Source of the DNA: Clostridia bacterium
Lineage (GTDB): Bacteria; Bacillota_A; Clostridia; Christensenellales; Aristaeellaceae
Assembly (NCBI GenBank): GCA_017398245.1
Contig: JAFQGN010000215.1
Coordinates: 1 to 5,035, forward strand
Direction of reading: 5' to 3'
Length of the DNA stretch: 5,035 nucleotides
Part shown: in pieces, positions 1 to 4,953 of the stretch
Layout of the letters: each line of letters begins with the position of its first letter
Numbering within the stretch: position 1 is the stretch's first letter
Made by a program: the position numbers and the translations under genes
The notes under the pieces: model-generated
The model's input: only the letters and a program-made list of their open reading frames with translations
Told to the model about the DNA's origin: nothing
Databases searched by the model: none

Positions 1-87
1 TATTACTGCCTGTGTGCATTTTTGCGCGTTTTTTTGCATTCTTTTGTGCGTCAAAAGCGCCCGAAAAGCTGAAGGGAGGAGTATCCG
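1..87 (+). promoter_or_regulatory. mgtE upstream region with Shine-Dalgarno
   Basis: The sequence immediately before mgtE is T-rich (T runs around 19-23, 29-35 and 42-45) and includes a small inverted repeat, CTTTTG (41-46) with CAAAAG (52-57). AGGGAGGA at 73-80 is a strong ribosome binding site 7 nt before the ATG at 88, which fixes the start. Firmicute mgtE genes are often controlled by an M-box Mg2+ riboswitch, but that element needs far more leader than the 87 nt visible, so its presence can be neither claimed nor excluded. The T runs could be the tail of a terminator lying mostly outside the window. Confidence 0.6.
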
Positions 88-1449
88 ATGAATTGGGAAA
101 TGATCGCCGAAAGGCTGAACGAAATGCTTGAGGCGGGCCGCCGCAGCCAGCTGCGCGGCGCGCTGATGATGCTCTCGAACGTCGATATCGCGCAGTATAT
201 CGATTCGCTCGACCGCGAAAAGATGCTGGTGGTCTATCGCATACTTCCAAAAGACGTTGCCGCCGAGGTATTTTCCTATATGGACAGCGACAAGCAGCGC
301 GAGCTGATCGACCTGATCGGCGATGCGGAGATCAACAGCCTGCTGAGCGAAATGTACCTCGACGACACGATCGACTTTCTGGAAGAGCTGCCCGCAGGCG
401 TCGTGCGCCGTGTTCTGATGAACGCGGACGAGCAGACGCGCGCGCTGATCAACCAGTTCCTGCGCTATCCGGAGTATTCCGCGGGCTCGATCATGACGAT
501 CGAATACTGCGAATTCCACATCCCCATGACGGTAAGGCAGGCCATGGAGGAGATCCGGCGCACGGGGCTGGACAAAGAAACCATCTACACGCTGTATGTC
601 ATCGACGAGCAGCGCAGGCTGCTGGGCACGGTGCCGCTGCGCAGCCTGATCCTTGCCAAGGAAGAGACGCAGGTGGCGGACATCATGCTGCCCAACCCGG
701 TGCATGTTCACACGACGGACGATCAGGAGATCGTGGCCGACACGGTGCGCAAGTACGACCTGATGGCTATCCCCGTGGTGGACGACGAGGAGCGGCTGGT
801 CGGTATCGTTACGGCTGACGACGTCATGGACGTTATCGAAGAAGAAAACACGGAAGACTTTGAAAAGATGGCGGCCCTGACCCCGGCGGACGACACCTAC
901 CTGAAGACGCCGGTGATCACGCTGGTGAAAAACAGAATGCCCTGGCTGCTTTTGCTAATGTTCTCGGCCATGTTCACGGGGCTGATCATCACGCATTACG
1001 AAGGGCTTTTGGTGACGAGCGGGGCCATCGGCGTGGCGCTGACATCGTGCATGCCGATGCTGATGGGCACGGGCGGCAACTGCGGAAGCCAGGCTTCCAC
1101 GCTGACGATCCGCGGCCTTGCGCTGGGCGAGATCCAGATCAAAGATGTTGGGCGGCTGCTGTGGAAAGAATGCCGGGTGGCGCTGATCGTAGGCGCGATT
1201 CTGGCGGTGCTGAACGTGCTGCGGCTGGTATTTTTGAACGGGTTCACCCTTGGCGTTGCCATGTCGGTGGGCGCGGCGCTGTTTCTGACGGTGCTGCTGG
1301 CCAAGGCGTTGGGCTGCGTTTTGCCGGTGCTGGCGAAGGTATTCAAGCTGGACCCGGCTTTGATGGCCAGCCCGATACTGGCGACCATCGTGGACGCGCT
1401 CTCGCTGGTGTTCCTGTTCGCCATTTCCTCGAAAGTTTTGCATTTCTGA
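88..1449 (+). CDS. mgtE: Magnesium transporter MgtE
   Basis: This 453-residue protein is a full-length MgtE, a homodimeric inner-membrane Mg2+ channel whose cytosolic domains sense Mg2+. The order is standard: a helical N domain rich in acidic residues (about 20-125), two CBS domains (about 130-192 and 195-255, the second containing VHTTDDQEIVADTVRKYDLM), a linking plug helix (about 255-280), and a five-helix membrane domain (about 285-448). Family signatures are visible: NRMPWLLLL at the first helix, MPMLMGTGGNCGSQ with N331, G333 and Q335, the following IRGLALGEI, and a last helix with DPALMASPILATIVDALSL. D436 there aligns with the pore aspartate (Asp432 in the Thermus structure). No frameshift or missing domain is seen. 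The gene probably leads an operon with ttcA, 28 nt downstream. Mg2+ transport is secure from family knowledge; transport of Co2+ or other ions is possible. Confidence 0.96.
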   Translation: MNWEMIAERLNEMLEAGRRSQLRGALMMLSNVDIAQYIDSLDREKMLVVYRILPKDVAAEVFSYMDSDKQRELIDLIGDAEINSLLSEMYLDDTIDFLEELPAGVVRRVLMNADEQTRALINQFLRYPEYSAGSIMTIEYCEFHIPMTVRQAMEEIRRTGLDKETIYTLYVIDEQRRLLGTVPLRSLILAKEETQVADIMLPNPVHVHTTDDQEIVADTVRKYDLMAIPVVDDEERLVGIVTADDVMDVIEEENTEDFEKMAALTPADDTYLKTPVITLVKNRMPWLLLLMFSAMFTGLIITHYEGLLVTSGAIGVALTSCMPMLMGTGGNCGSQASTLTIRGLALGEIQIKDVGRLLWKECRVALIVGAILAVLNVLRLVFLNGFTLGVAMSVGAALFLTVLLAKALGCVLPVLAKVFKLDPALMASPILATIVDALSLVFLFAISSKVLHF

Positions 1450-1477
1450 TACTGTTTCACGGAAGGGAACTGCTGAT

Positions 1478-2206
1478 ATGAAGACGACTCTTGGCTGCAT
1501 CCGGCGCGCGGACGAGGATTTCCGCATGATCGAGGCGGGCGACCGCGTGGCGGTGGGCGTTTCGGGCGGAAAGGACAGCCTGGTTCTGCTCTACGCGATG
1601 GCGCTGTACCGCAAGTTCTGCAAGCAGCCCTTCACGCTGACGGCTGTGACGCTTTCGCTGGGGCTGGAGCCGTTCGACCTGAGCGGCATACAGGCGCTGT
1701 GCGACAAATTAGAAGTGCCGTATGTGATCAAGCAGACGGAGATCGCCAAGGTCGTTTTCGAAGACCGCAAGGAAAAGAACCCGTGTTCCCTTTGCGCGAA
1801 GATGCGGCGCGGCGCGCTGACCGACCTGTGCAACGAGCTGGGCTGCAACAAGCTGGCGCTGGGGCATCACCGCGACGACGCGGAGGAGACGCTTCTGATG
1901 AGCCTTCTGTACGAGGCGCGCCTGCACACGTTCCATCCGACGACGTATCTGAGCCGCTCTGGCATCACGCAGATCAGGCCGATGGTATACATTCCGGAGG
2001 ATCACATCCGCCGGCTGACGAACAAGCTGCAGCTGCCGGTGGTGGAATCGCCCTGCCCGGCGAACGGGCATACAAAGCGCGAGGATATCAAGGAGCTTTT
2101 GGATATGATCTGCCAGCGCTTCCCCGAAGCGCGCGAATACATGCTCTCCGCCCTGCGCAACGAGGAGCAGTACGGGCTTTGGCAGAAGCCCAAGGGCGAA
2201 CGATAA
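1478..2206 (+). CDS. ttcA: TtcA-family tRNA thiolation enzyme (PP-loop ATPase)
   Basis: This 242-residue cytosolic protein belongs to the TtcA/TilS adenine-nucleotide alpha-hydrolase superfamily. The ATP-binding PP-loop SGGKDS lies at 29-34 after the strand VAVGV. A CxxC pair (C103, C106 in NPCSLCAKMRRGAL), the GHHRDDAEETLL motif (129-140), and a third cysteine C193 in SPCPANGHTKRED match the three cysteines that hold the [4Fe-4S] cluster in TtcA. TtcA adenylates C32 of certain tRNAs and thiolates it to 2-thiocytidine. The protein is shorter than the E. coli enzyme (about 311 residues), as is usual for Firmicute members, and the exact tRNA target here is not known, so the symbol denotes the family. 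GGAAGGGA at 1461-1468 lies 9 nt before the ATG and supports this start. The 28-nt gap to mgtE with no terminator implies cotranscription. Confidence 0.88.
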   Translation: MKTTLGCIRRADEDFRMIEAGDRVAVGVSGGKDSLVLLYAMALYRKFCKQPFTLTAVTLSLGLEPFDLSGIQALCDKLEVPYVIKQTEIAKVVFEDRKEKNPCSLCAKMRRGALTDLCNELGCNKLALGHHRDDAEETLLMSLLYEARLHTFHPTTYLSRSGITQIRPMVYIPEDHIRRLTNKLQLPVVESPCPANGHTKREDIKELLDMICQRFPEAREYMLSALRNEEQYGLWQKPKGER

Positions 2207-2240
2207 GGATACGCCGGGGCGCTGCCCCCGTCCCCGCCAA

Positions 2241-2306
2241 AGAGGCTCCGCCTCTCTGGACACACCGGCAGGGGGAATGATTCCCCCTGCACCCCTCAAT
2301 TGGGGG
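2241..2306 (+). repeat. GC-rich short-loop hairpin cluster after ttcA
   Basis: Three consecutive inverted repeats begin 34 nt after the ttcA stop. AGAGGC/GCCTCT (2241-2255) has a 3-nt TCC loop and is followed by CTGGACAC. GCAGGGGGAAT/ATTCCCCCTGC (2268-2278, 2280-2290) has 11-bp arms around a single G and is followed by ACCCC. CCCC/GGGG (2292-2295, 2302-2305) encloses TCAATT. None has a strong T tract, so these are not textbook terminators, though they could protect the 3' end of the transcript. The form (short-loop hairpin, then GGAC or GCAC and C-rich sequence) recurs near murA on the other strand, so I treat it as a dispersed intergenic repeat family. Confidence 0.7.
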
Positions 2307-2326
2307 ATACTATTTCTATTATAAAC

Positions 2327-2369
2327 AGAGAAGCCCGGCTACACTTACAGTGTGGGCCGGGCTTTCTCT
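2327..2369 (+). terminator. Intrinsic terminator for the mgtE-ttcA unit
   Basis: The arm AGAGAAGCCCGGC (2327-2339) pairs with GCCGGGC plus the start of the tract TTTCTCT (2356-2369). An inner stem ACACT/AGTGT (2341-2345, 2349-2353) closes a TAC loop. The long GC stem followed by a pyrimidine tract, about 120 nt after ttcA, fits a rho-independent terminator. The A-rich 5' flank also lets it act in the opposite direction, against read-through from murA. The T tract is interrupted by C, so efficiency may be moderate. Confidence 0.7.
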
Positions 2370-2527
2370 ATGAATAAAGCTGTACACAGGTTCTCTTCGG
2401 CGGCAGCAATTGTCAGCGGGCACTGCACGCCCCGGCTGCACTTACAGTGTGAGCCGGGCTTTCTCTATGAATAAAGCTGTACACAGGTTCTGTTCGGCGG
2501 CAGCAATTGTCAGCGGGCACTGCCCGC
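2334..2527. repeat. Tandem duplication of a 97-bp unit
   Basis: Two adjacent copies, 2334-2430 and 2431-2527, align without gaps at a 97-nt offset. I count four differences: A2341/G2438, G2355/A2452, C2395/G2492 and A2427/C2524. Each copy contains a terminator-like hairpin with a TAC-loop inner stem, then TTTCTCTATGAATAAAGCTG, then a second inverted repeat near its end. No open reading frame is conserved between the copies. A partly similar stretch, CAGGTTTCTTTTCGGGG, occurs at 2686-2702, compared with CAGGTTCTCTTCGGCGG from 2387. The unit has no coding signal; it may be a duplicated terminator module or part of a dispersed repeat. Confidence 0.9.
2431..2466 (+). terminator. Second terminator-like hairpin (copy 2 of the 97-bp unit)
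   Basis: CCCGGCT (2431-2437) pairs with AGCCGGG (2452-2458), the inner CACT/AGTG stem closes the TAC loop, and the tract TTTCTCT follows. It lacks the A-rich 5' arm of copy 1, so the stem is shorter and it should work in the + direction only. Two such hairpins in series downstream of ttcA suggest back-up termination. Confidence 0.55.
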
Positions 2528-2531
2528 CTTT
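2513..2531 (+). repeat. GCGGGCA/TGCCCGC hairpin at the end of copy 2
   Basis: GCGGGCA (2513-2519) and TGCCCGC (2521-2527) form a perfect inverted repeat around one C, followed by CTTT. The same place in copy 1 has A2427 instead of C2524, which leaves a mismatch. It is a weak terminator candidate at best. Confidence 0.45.
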
Positions 2532-2609
2532 AGGAAAAGAAAGACCCTCCCCCGCGCCTCACCTAAAGAAACCGTTTAGAATGGAATAGTCTGCCAATGC
2601 CAATAGTAA

Positions 2610-2650
2610 CGCCCTCCGTCAGGCTGAAAAAAGCAGCCTATCGGAGGGCG
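2610..2650. repeat. Long imperfect inverted repeat with A-rich loop
   Basis: CGCCCTCCG (2610-2618) pairs with CGGAGGGCG (2642-2650). After a 2x2 internal mismatch, AGGCTG (2621-2626) pairs with CAGCCT (2634-2639), with the loop AAAAAAG. Neither side has a T tract after the outer stem. On the minus strand the loop becomes CTTTTTT, so a shorter T-rich structure exists there too. It lies in the convergent gap between ttcA and murA and could act as a 3'-end structure for either transcript or be a dispersed repeat. A short reading frame crosses it but looks spurious. Confidence 0.7.
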
Positions 2651-2708
2651 CTATGTATCGATAGAAGTATCACTTTACTCCCTTACAGGTTTCTTTTCGG
2701 GGAGCGCA

Positions 2709-2744
2709 AGGGGCCCTTTTCTTTTCCTAAAGAAAAGGGCCCCT
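2709..2744 (-). terminator. Perfect 16-bp stem-loop downstream of murA
   Basis: AGGGGCCCTTTTCTTT (2709-2724) and its exact complement (2729-2744) flank a TCCT loop, only 19 nt beyond the murA stop codon. On the murA transcript this is a very stable hairpin, but the stem is followed by TGCGCTCC rather than a T tract. It is therefore either an unconventional terminator or RNA-stabilising 3' end for murA, or a dispersed palindrome. The 15-mer CTTTAGGAAAAGAAA on its minus strand (2718-2732) also occurs on the + strand at 2528-2542. Confidence 0.6.
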
Positions 2745-2763
2745 CGCAAATATGTTTCTCCGT

Positions 2764-4023
2764 TTACTTCGTAAGCCGCTCGACGTGCGCGCCCAGAGCG
2801 CGCAGTTTTTCGTCCAGGCGTTCGTAGCCGCGCAGGATATGGTGCAGGCCGTCGATCTCGGTCACGCCGTCGGCCATGAGGCCGGCCACGACCATGGCCG
2901 CGCCTGCGCGCAGGTCGGTCGCGGTGATCTTCGCGCCGTAGAGGGACTCGACGCCGTTGACGATGGCTGTGCGGCTGTCAATAACATGGACGTCGGCGCC
3001 CATGCGCTCGAGCTCGTCCACAAAGCGCAGGCGGGATTCATAGATACGCTCGTTGACGACGCTGGTGCCACTGGCAATGGTGAGCAGCGCGGTCATGGGC
3101 TGCTGCAGGTCGGTCGGGAAGCCGGGATAGGCCTGCGTTTTGATATTCACCGCGCGCAGTTTTCCGTTGGCGCGCACGCGGATGCGATCATCATATTCGG
3201 TGATATGCACGCCCATTTCCAGCAGTTTGGCCGAAAGGGCTTCCATATGGTGCGGGACGGCGCCGCAGATGGTGACGTCGCCGCAGGTGGCCGCGGCAGC
3301 GATCATGAGGGTGCCGGTCTCGATCTGATCGGGAATAATGGCGTAGTTGGAGCCGTGCAGCGGGAGGCCGCCGCGGATGCGGATGATATCGGTGCCCGCG
3401 CCGCGCACTCTCGCGCCGAGGGAGCCGAGGAAATTGGCCAGATCGACCACGTGGGGCTCCTTGGCGGCGTTATAGATGGTAGTATTGCCCTTGGCCATAA
3501 CGGCGGCGAGCATGGTGTTCACCGTGGCGCCGACGGAGGGCATATCCAGGTACACATCGCTGCCGATGAGCTGATCGGCCGTGGCGATGATCTTGCCCTT
3601 TTCCACGCGGATATCCGCGCCGAGGCTCTTGATGCCCTTGATGGTCTGGTCGATCGGCCTTGCGCCGATATCGCAACCGCCGGGCAGCGGAACTTCCGCG
3701 CGGCCGAACAGGCCCAGAAGCACCGGCACCAGATAATACGAGGCGCGCATTTTGGAGACGAGTTCGTACGGCGGGTTATATTTATCCACCGTGCGCGCGT
3801 CGATCTCCATCACGTTGCCGTCCATTTCGACCCTTGCGCCGAGCCAGCGCAGCAGGTCCATCAGCACGCGGGAATCCTCATTTGCCGGAAGGTTTTCTAT
3901 GCGGCAGGGCGACAGGGCCAGAATGGCCGCAGGGATGATGGCCACCGCAGCGTTTTTGCCGCCGCTGACCGTCACTTCGCCCTCCAGCCGGCTTCCGCCG
4001 TAAATCCGCAGGATCTCGCTCAT
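2764..4023 (-). CDS. murA: UDP-N-acetylglucosamine 1-carboxyvinyltransferase MurA
   Basis: This 419-residue cytosolic enzyme transfers enolpyruvate from PEP to UDP-GlcNAc, the first committed step of peptidoglycan synthesis and the target of fosfomycin. Family marks from the N-terminus: YGGSRLEGEVTVSGGKNAA with K23 and N24; the active-site loop PLPGGCDIGARPIDQTIKG with the catalytic cysteine at C117 and R122; YPGFPTDLQQP with D305, the general-base aspartate; and LRGYERLDEKL near the C-terminus with R398. The length matches the family (about 418-430). C117 is present, so the fosfomycin-resistant Cys-to-Asp change is not seen. The frame stays open far upstream to about 4497, but that extension is low-complexity Pro/Arg-rich translation of hairpin DNA. 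MSEILRIYGG fits the family N-terminus; an ATG at 4063-4065 would add 14 residues and has no ribosome binding site. The gene converges on ttcA. Clostridia often carry two murA paralogues, and which one this is cannot be told. Confidence 0.96.
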   Translation of the reverse strand: MSEILRIYGGSRLEGEVTVSGGKNAAVAIIPAAILALSPCRIENLPANEDSRVLMDLLRWLGARVEMDGNVMEIDARTVDKYNPPYELVSKMRASYYLVPVLLGLFGRAEVPLPGGCDIGARPIDQTIKGIKSLGADIRVEKGKIIATADQLIGSDVYLDMPSVGATVNTMLAAVMAKGNTTIYNAAKEPHVVDLANFLGSLGARVRGAGTDIIRIRGGLPLHGSNYAIIPDQIETGTLMIAAAATCGDVTICGAVPHHMEALSAKLLEMGVHITEYDDRIRVRANGKLRAVNIKTQAYPGFPTDLQQPMTALLTIASGTSVVNERIYESRLRFVDELERMGADVHVIDSRTAIVNGVESLYGAKITATDLRAGAAMVVAGLMADGVTEIDGLHHILRGYERLDEKLRALGAHVERLTK

Positions 4024-4056
4024 ATTTACACCAGCCGCCTCTCGGCGGTCCTTTCC
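4024..4056 (-). promoter_or_regulatory. murA ribosome binding region with intervening hairpin
   Basis: Reading the minus strand, a strong purine-rich Shine-Dalgarno GGAAAGGA (4049-4056) lies 25 nt before the ATG, too far for normal initiation. Exactly between them is CCGCC-GAGA-GGCGG (4035-4048), a 5-bp GC stem with a GNRA-type tetraloop. If it folds, the Shine-Dalgarno is brought to an effective 11 nt from the start. A second, weaker purine run (GAGAGG) sits inside the hairpin, about 14 nt from the ATG. The base sequence is observed; the bridging role is inference. Confidence 0.5.
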
Positions 4057-4107
4057 GATCGTCATGGAGTTGCGGCGGAAGTGGGACAGGAGCCCGGTCC
4101 GCCGTGC

Positions 4108-4388
4108 AAAGGGCCTGCGCCCTTTCGGTCCCCAAAGGAGGACTAATACTGAATATAGGCAGGTTCGTATCTGCTGCGAACCGATGGTACATCCATGCCG
4201 ATACAACGCGGCAGGCCGGGAGCTTGCCTGTCCGGCGAACGCCGGACGGCCGGGACGGATCGCAGATCCGTATCCGGCGGGTATATCGGGCGGGAGTCCA
4301 GAGGGCGGAGCCCTCTGGCGGGCGCGGCAAGGGAGGCAAATTGGCAAATTTGCCGGACGGCCGCGCGGCGGCATGCGGATGCATGCCG
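4108..4388 (-). repeat. Chain of GC-rich perfect stem-loops upstream of murA
   Basis: At least seven inverted repeats with short spacers occur in about 280 nt: AAAGGGC/GCCCTTT (4108-4125, 4-nt loop); GGTTCG/CGAACC (4162-4182, 9-nt loop); GTCCGGCG/CGCCGGAC (4230-4247, AA centre); ACGGATC/GATCCGT (4255-4271, GCA loop); CCAGAGGGC/GCCCTCTGG (4298-4318, 3-nt loop); GGCAAATT/AATTTGCC (4335-4354, GGCA loop); and CGGCATGC/GCATGCCG (4369-4388, GGAT loop). On the minus strand the 4298 member reads as a hairpin with TCC loop followed by GGACTCCC, like the cluster after ttcA. No gene is present in this stretch. It is either a long structured leader or an accumulation of dispersed hairpin repeats. Confidence 0.75.
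4152..4180 (-). promoter_or_regulatory. Candidate sigma-A promoter for murA
   Basis: On the minus strand TTCGCA (4175-4180) and TATATT (4152-4157) are separated by exactly 17 nt, matching 4/6 and 5/6 of the consensus hexamers. Transcription would start near 4145, giving a leader of about 120 nt with the 4108 hairpin and the ribosome-binding hairpin. The inverted repeat GGTTCG/CGAACC (4162-4182) covers the -35 and most of the spacer, where an operator could lie. Prediction by eye only. Confidence 0.4.
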
Positions 4389-4394
4389 TTTTTT
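4369..4394 (+). terminator. Terminator-shaped hairpin without an obvious gene
   Basis: CGGCATGC (4369-4376), loop GGAT, and GCATGCCG (4381-4388) are followed directly by TTTTTT (4389-4394), a textbook + strand rho-independent terminator. No + strand gene precedes it; the upstream DNA is the murA 5' region, so the only transcripts it could end are antisense to murA or an unrecognised small RNA. It could equally block antisense transcription into the AT-rich region. Confidence 0.55.
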
Positions 4395-4423
4395 CTATAA
4401 AAGGATAAATTCGAAGAAAACAA
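4394..4423 (-). promoter_or_regulatory. Alternative weak upstream promoter for murA
   Basis: On the minus strand TTGTTT (4418-4423) and TATAGA (4394-4399) are 18 nt apart at the boundary between AT-rich and GC-rich DNA. Use of this promoter would give a leader of more than 350 nt containing the whole stem-loop chain. The -35 match is weak. Confidence 0.25.
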
Positions 4424-4442
4424 ACCTGTTCAATTTTGTATA

Positions 4443-4457
4443 TGTGCAAAATGCACA
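4443..4457. promoter_or_regulatory. TGTGCA-AAA-TGCACA palindrome, possible operator
   Basis: A perfect 6-bp dyad around AAA sits in AT-rich DNA about 420 nt upstream of murA. The size and symmetry suit a dimeric repressor site, but no regulator can be named and chance is not excluded. Confidence 0.3.
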
Positions 4458-4751
4458 ATAAGGCGCACAGAGGCTGTTGATGTCTCGTGAACATCAAAGG
4501 ATAAGTGCGGGAAATTCAAACAAAAAATGCAGGAATTCAGTTTCAAACTCGCAGGAATGAATGCAAAATTCAGGAAAAATGATCTGCGAAAAGAAAAAAA
4601 TGGGTAAAATGCAATTGGCTTGGGAAGGCTAATTGTTTCACGATTTTACAACTACACATTCTGACTAAATTAAAAGAAAATGCAAGGATAAATGAGAAAA
4701 CGGGGGATAATCTGTAAAAAACGATTAAATTAACGGAATACGCAAGAATAT

Positions 4752-4844
4752 GAGCGTTCAAAACTGATGCGCAGAAGCGTTTGCGAAACAGTTTTCGGGA
4801 TTTTTTTGTGAAGTTAAGCAGAAAAGGGAGCGTTCAAAACCGAT
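4752..4844 (+). repeat. Pair of 17-nt direct repeats, 76 nt apart
   Basis: GAGCGTTCAAAAC followed by TGAT (4752-4768) and the same 13-mer followed by CGAT (4828-4844) differ at one base. No gene is associated with them. They may be binding sites or remnants of a local duplication. Confidence 0.55.
4760..4807 (+). terminator. Weak terminator-like hairpin in the AT-rich region
   Basis: AAAACTG (4760-4766) pairs with CAGTTTT (4789-4795), with an inner CGCA/TGCG stem; after CGGGA comes a run of seven T (4801-4807). The gap before the T run and internal mismatches make it a poor intrinsic terminator. No + strand gene precedes it. Confidence 0.25.
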
Positions 4845-4880
4845 ACTGCGTTACGGAGCGTTGCCCTAGGGGGAAGGTGC

Positions 4881-4899
4881 CAAAAATCTCTGATTTTTG
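4881..4899 (-). repeat. CAAAAATC/GATTTTTG stem-loop
   Basis: Perfect 8-bp arms (4881-4888, 4892-4899) enclose a 3-nt loop. On the minus strand the hairpin is followed by GCACC, as in the other short-loop hairpins of this window. It lies just beyond the terminator of the gene at the window edge, in the same direction as that gene. Confidence 0.55.
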
Positions 4900-4911
4900 A
4901 TGGATGATGGT

Positions 4912-4946
4912 AAAAAAGTGTGTCGCAACCTGCGACACACTTTTTT
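4912..4946 (-). terminator. Bidirectional intrinsic terminator of the edge gene
   Basis: Arms of 16 nt (4912-4927 and 4931-4946) are exact complements around the loop ACC. The core GTGTGTCGCA/TGCGACACAC is bounded by six A and six T, so each strand has a GC stem followed by a T6 tract. It begins 7 nt after the minus-strand stop codon at 4954-4956, so it very probably ends that transcript and would also stop + strand transcription. Confidence 0.9.
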
Positions 4947-4953
4947 ATATCAC

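Larger units (their letters stand above)
4395..4911. other. AT-rich gene-free intergenic region
   Basis: About 500 nt with base composition clearly lower in GC than the flanking genes. No reading frame has a ribosome binding site or recognisable protein features. It holds the palindrome at 4443-4457, a stem TTGATGT/ACATCAA (4477-4483, 4491-4497), three occurrences of AAGGATAA followed by AT or GT (4401, 4497, 4684), a pair of 17-nt direct repeats, and two hairpins listed separately. It separates murA from the 3' end of the gene at the window edge, so it is a likely place for murA promoter or control sequences. Confidence 0.6.

Noticed and set aside
1..87. M-box Mg2+ riboswitch before mgtE
   Set aside because: Plausible for this gene family, but only 87 nt are visible and the conserved core cannot be recognised in them.
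2334..2527. CRISPR array
   Set aside because: There are only two directly adjacent 97-bp copies, with no spacers of uniform length and no cas genes.
2597..2827. 76-codon + strand reading frame between ttcA and murA
   Set aside because: It runs through both long inverted repeats and into the antisense of murA, has no convincing ribosome binding site, and its protein is basic and low in complexity.
2752..4146. 464-codon + strand reading frame opposite murA
   Set aside because: It is the antisense shadow of murA, rich in Ala, Gly, His and Asp as expected from GC-rich complementary codons, while the minus strand encodes a complete MurA with all its catalytic motifs.
4162..4182. LexA (SOS) box
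   Set aside because: The half-sites are in the opposite order (GGTTCG-N9-CGAACC) to the Firmicute CGAAC-N4-GTTCG site.
4024..4497. 158-residue N-terminal extension of MurA
   Set aside because: The frame is open only because the GC-rich hairpins lack stops; the translation is Pro/Arg/Cys-rich, and MurA normally starts at the position of MSEILRIYGG.
4570..4761. 63-codon minus-strand frame in the AT-rich region
   Set aside because: It begins with TTG, has no Shine-Dalgarno, and its hydrophobic Phe/Leu-rich content follows from AT-rich DNA.
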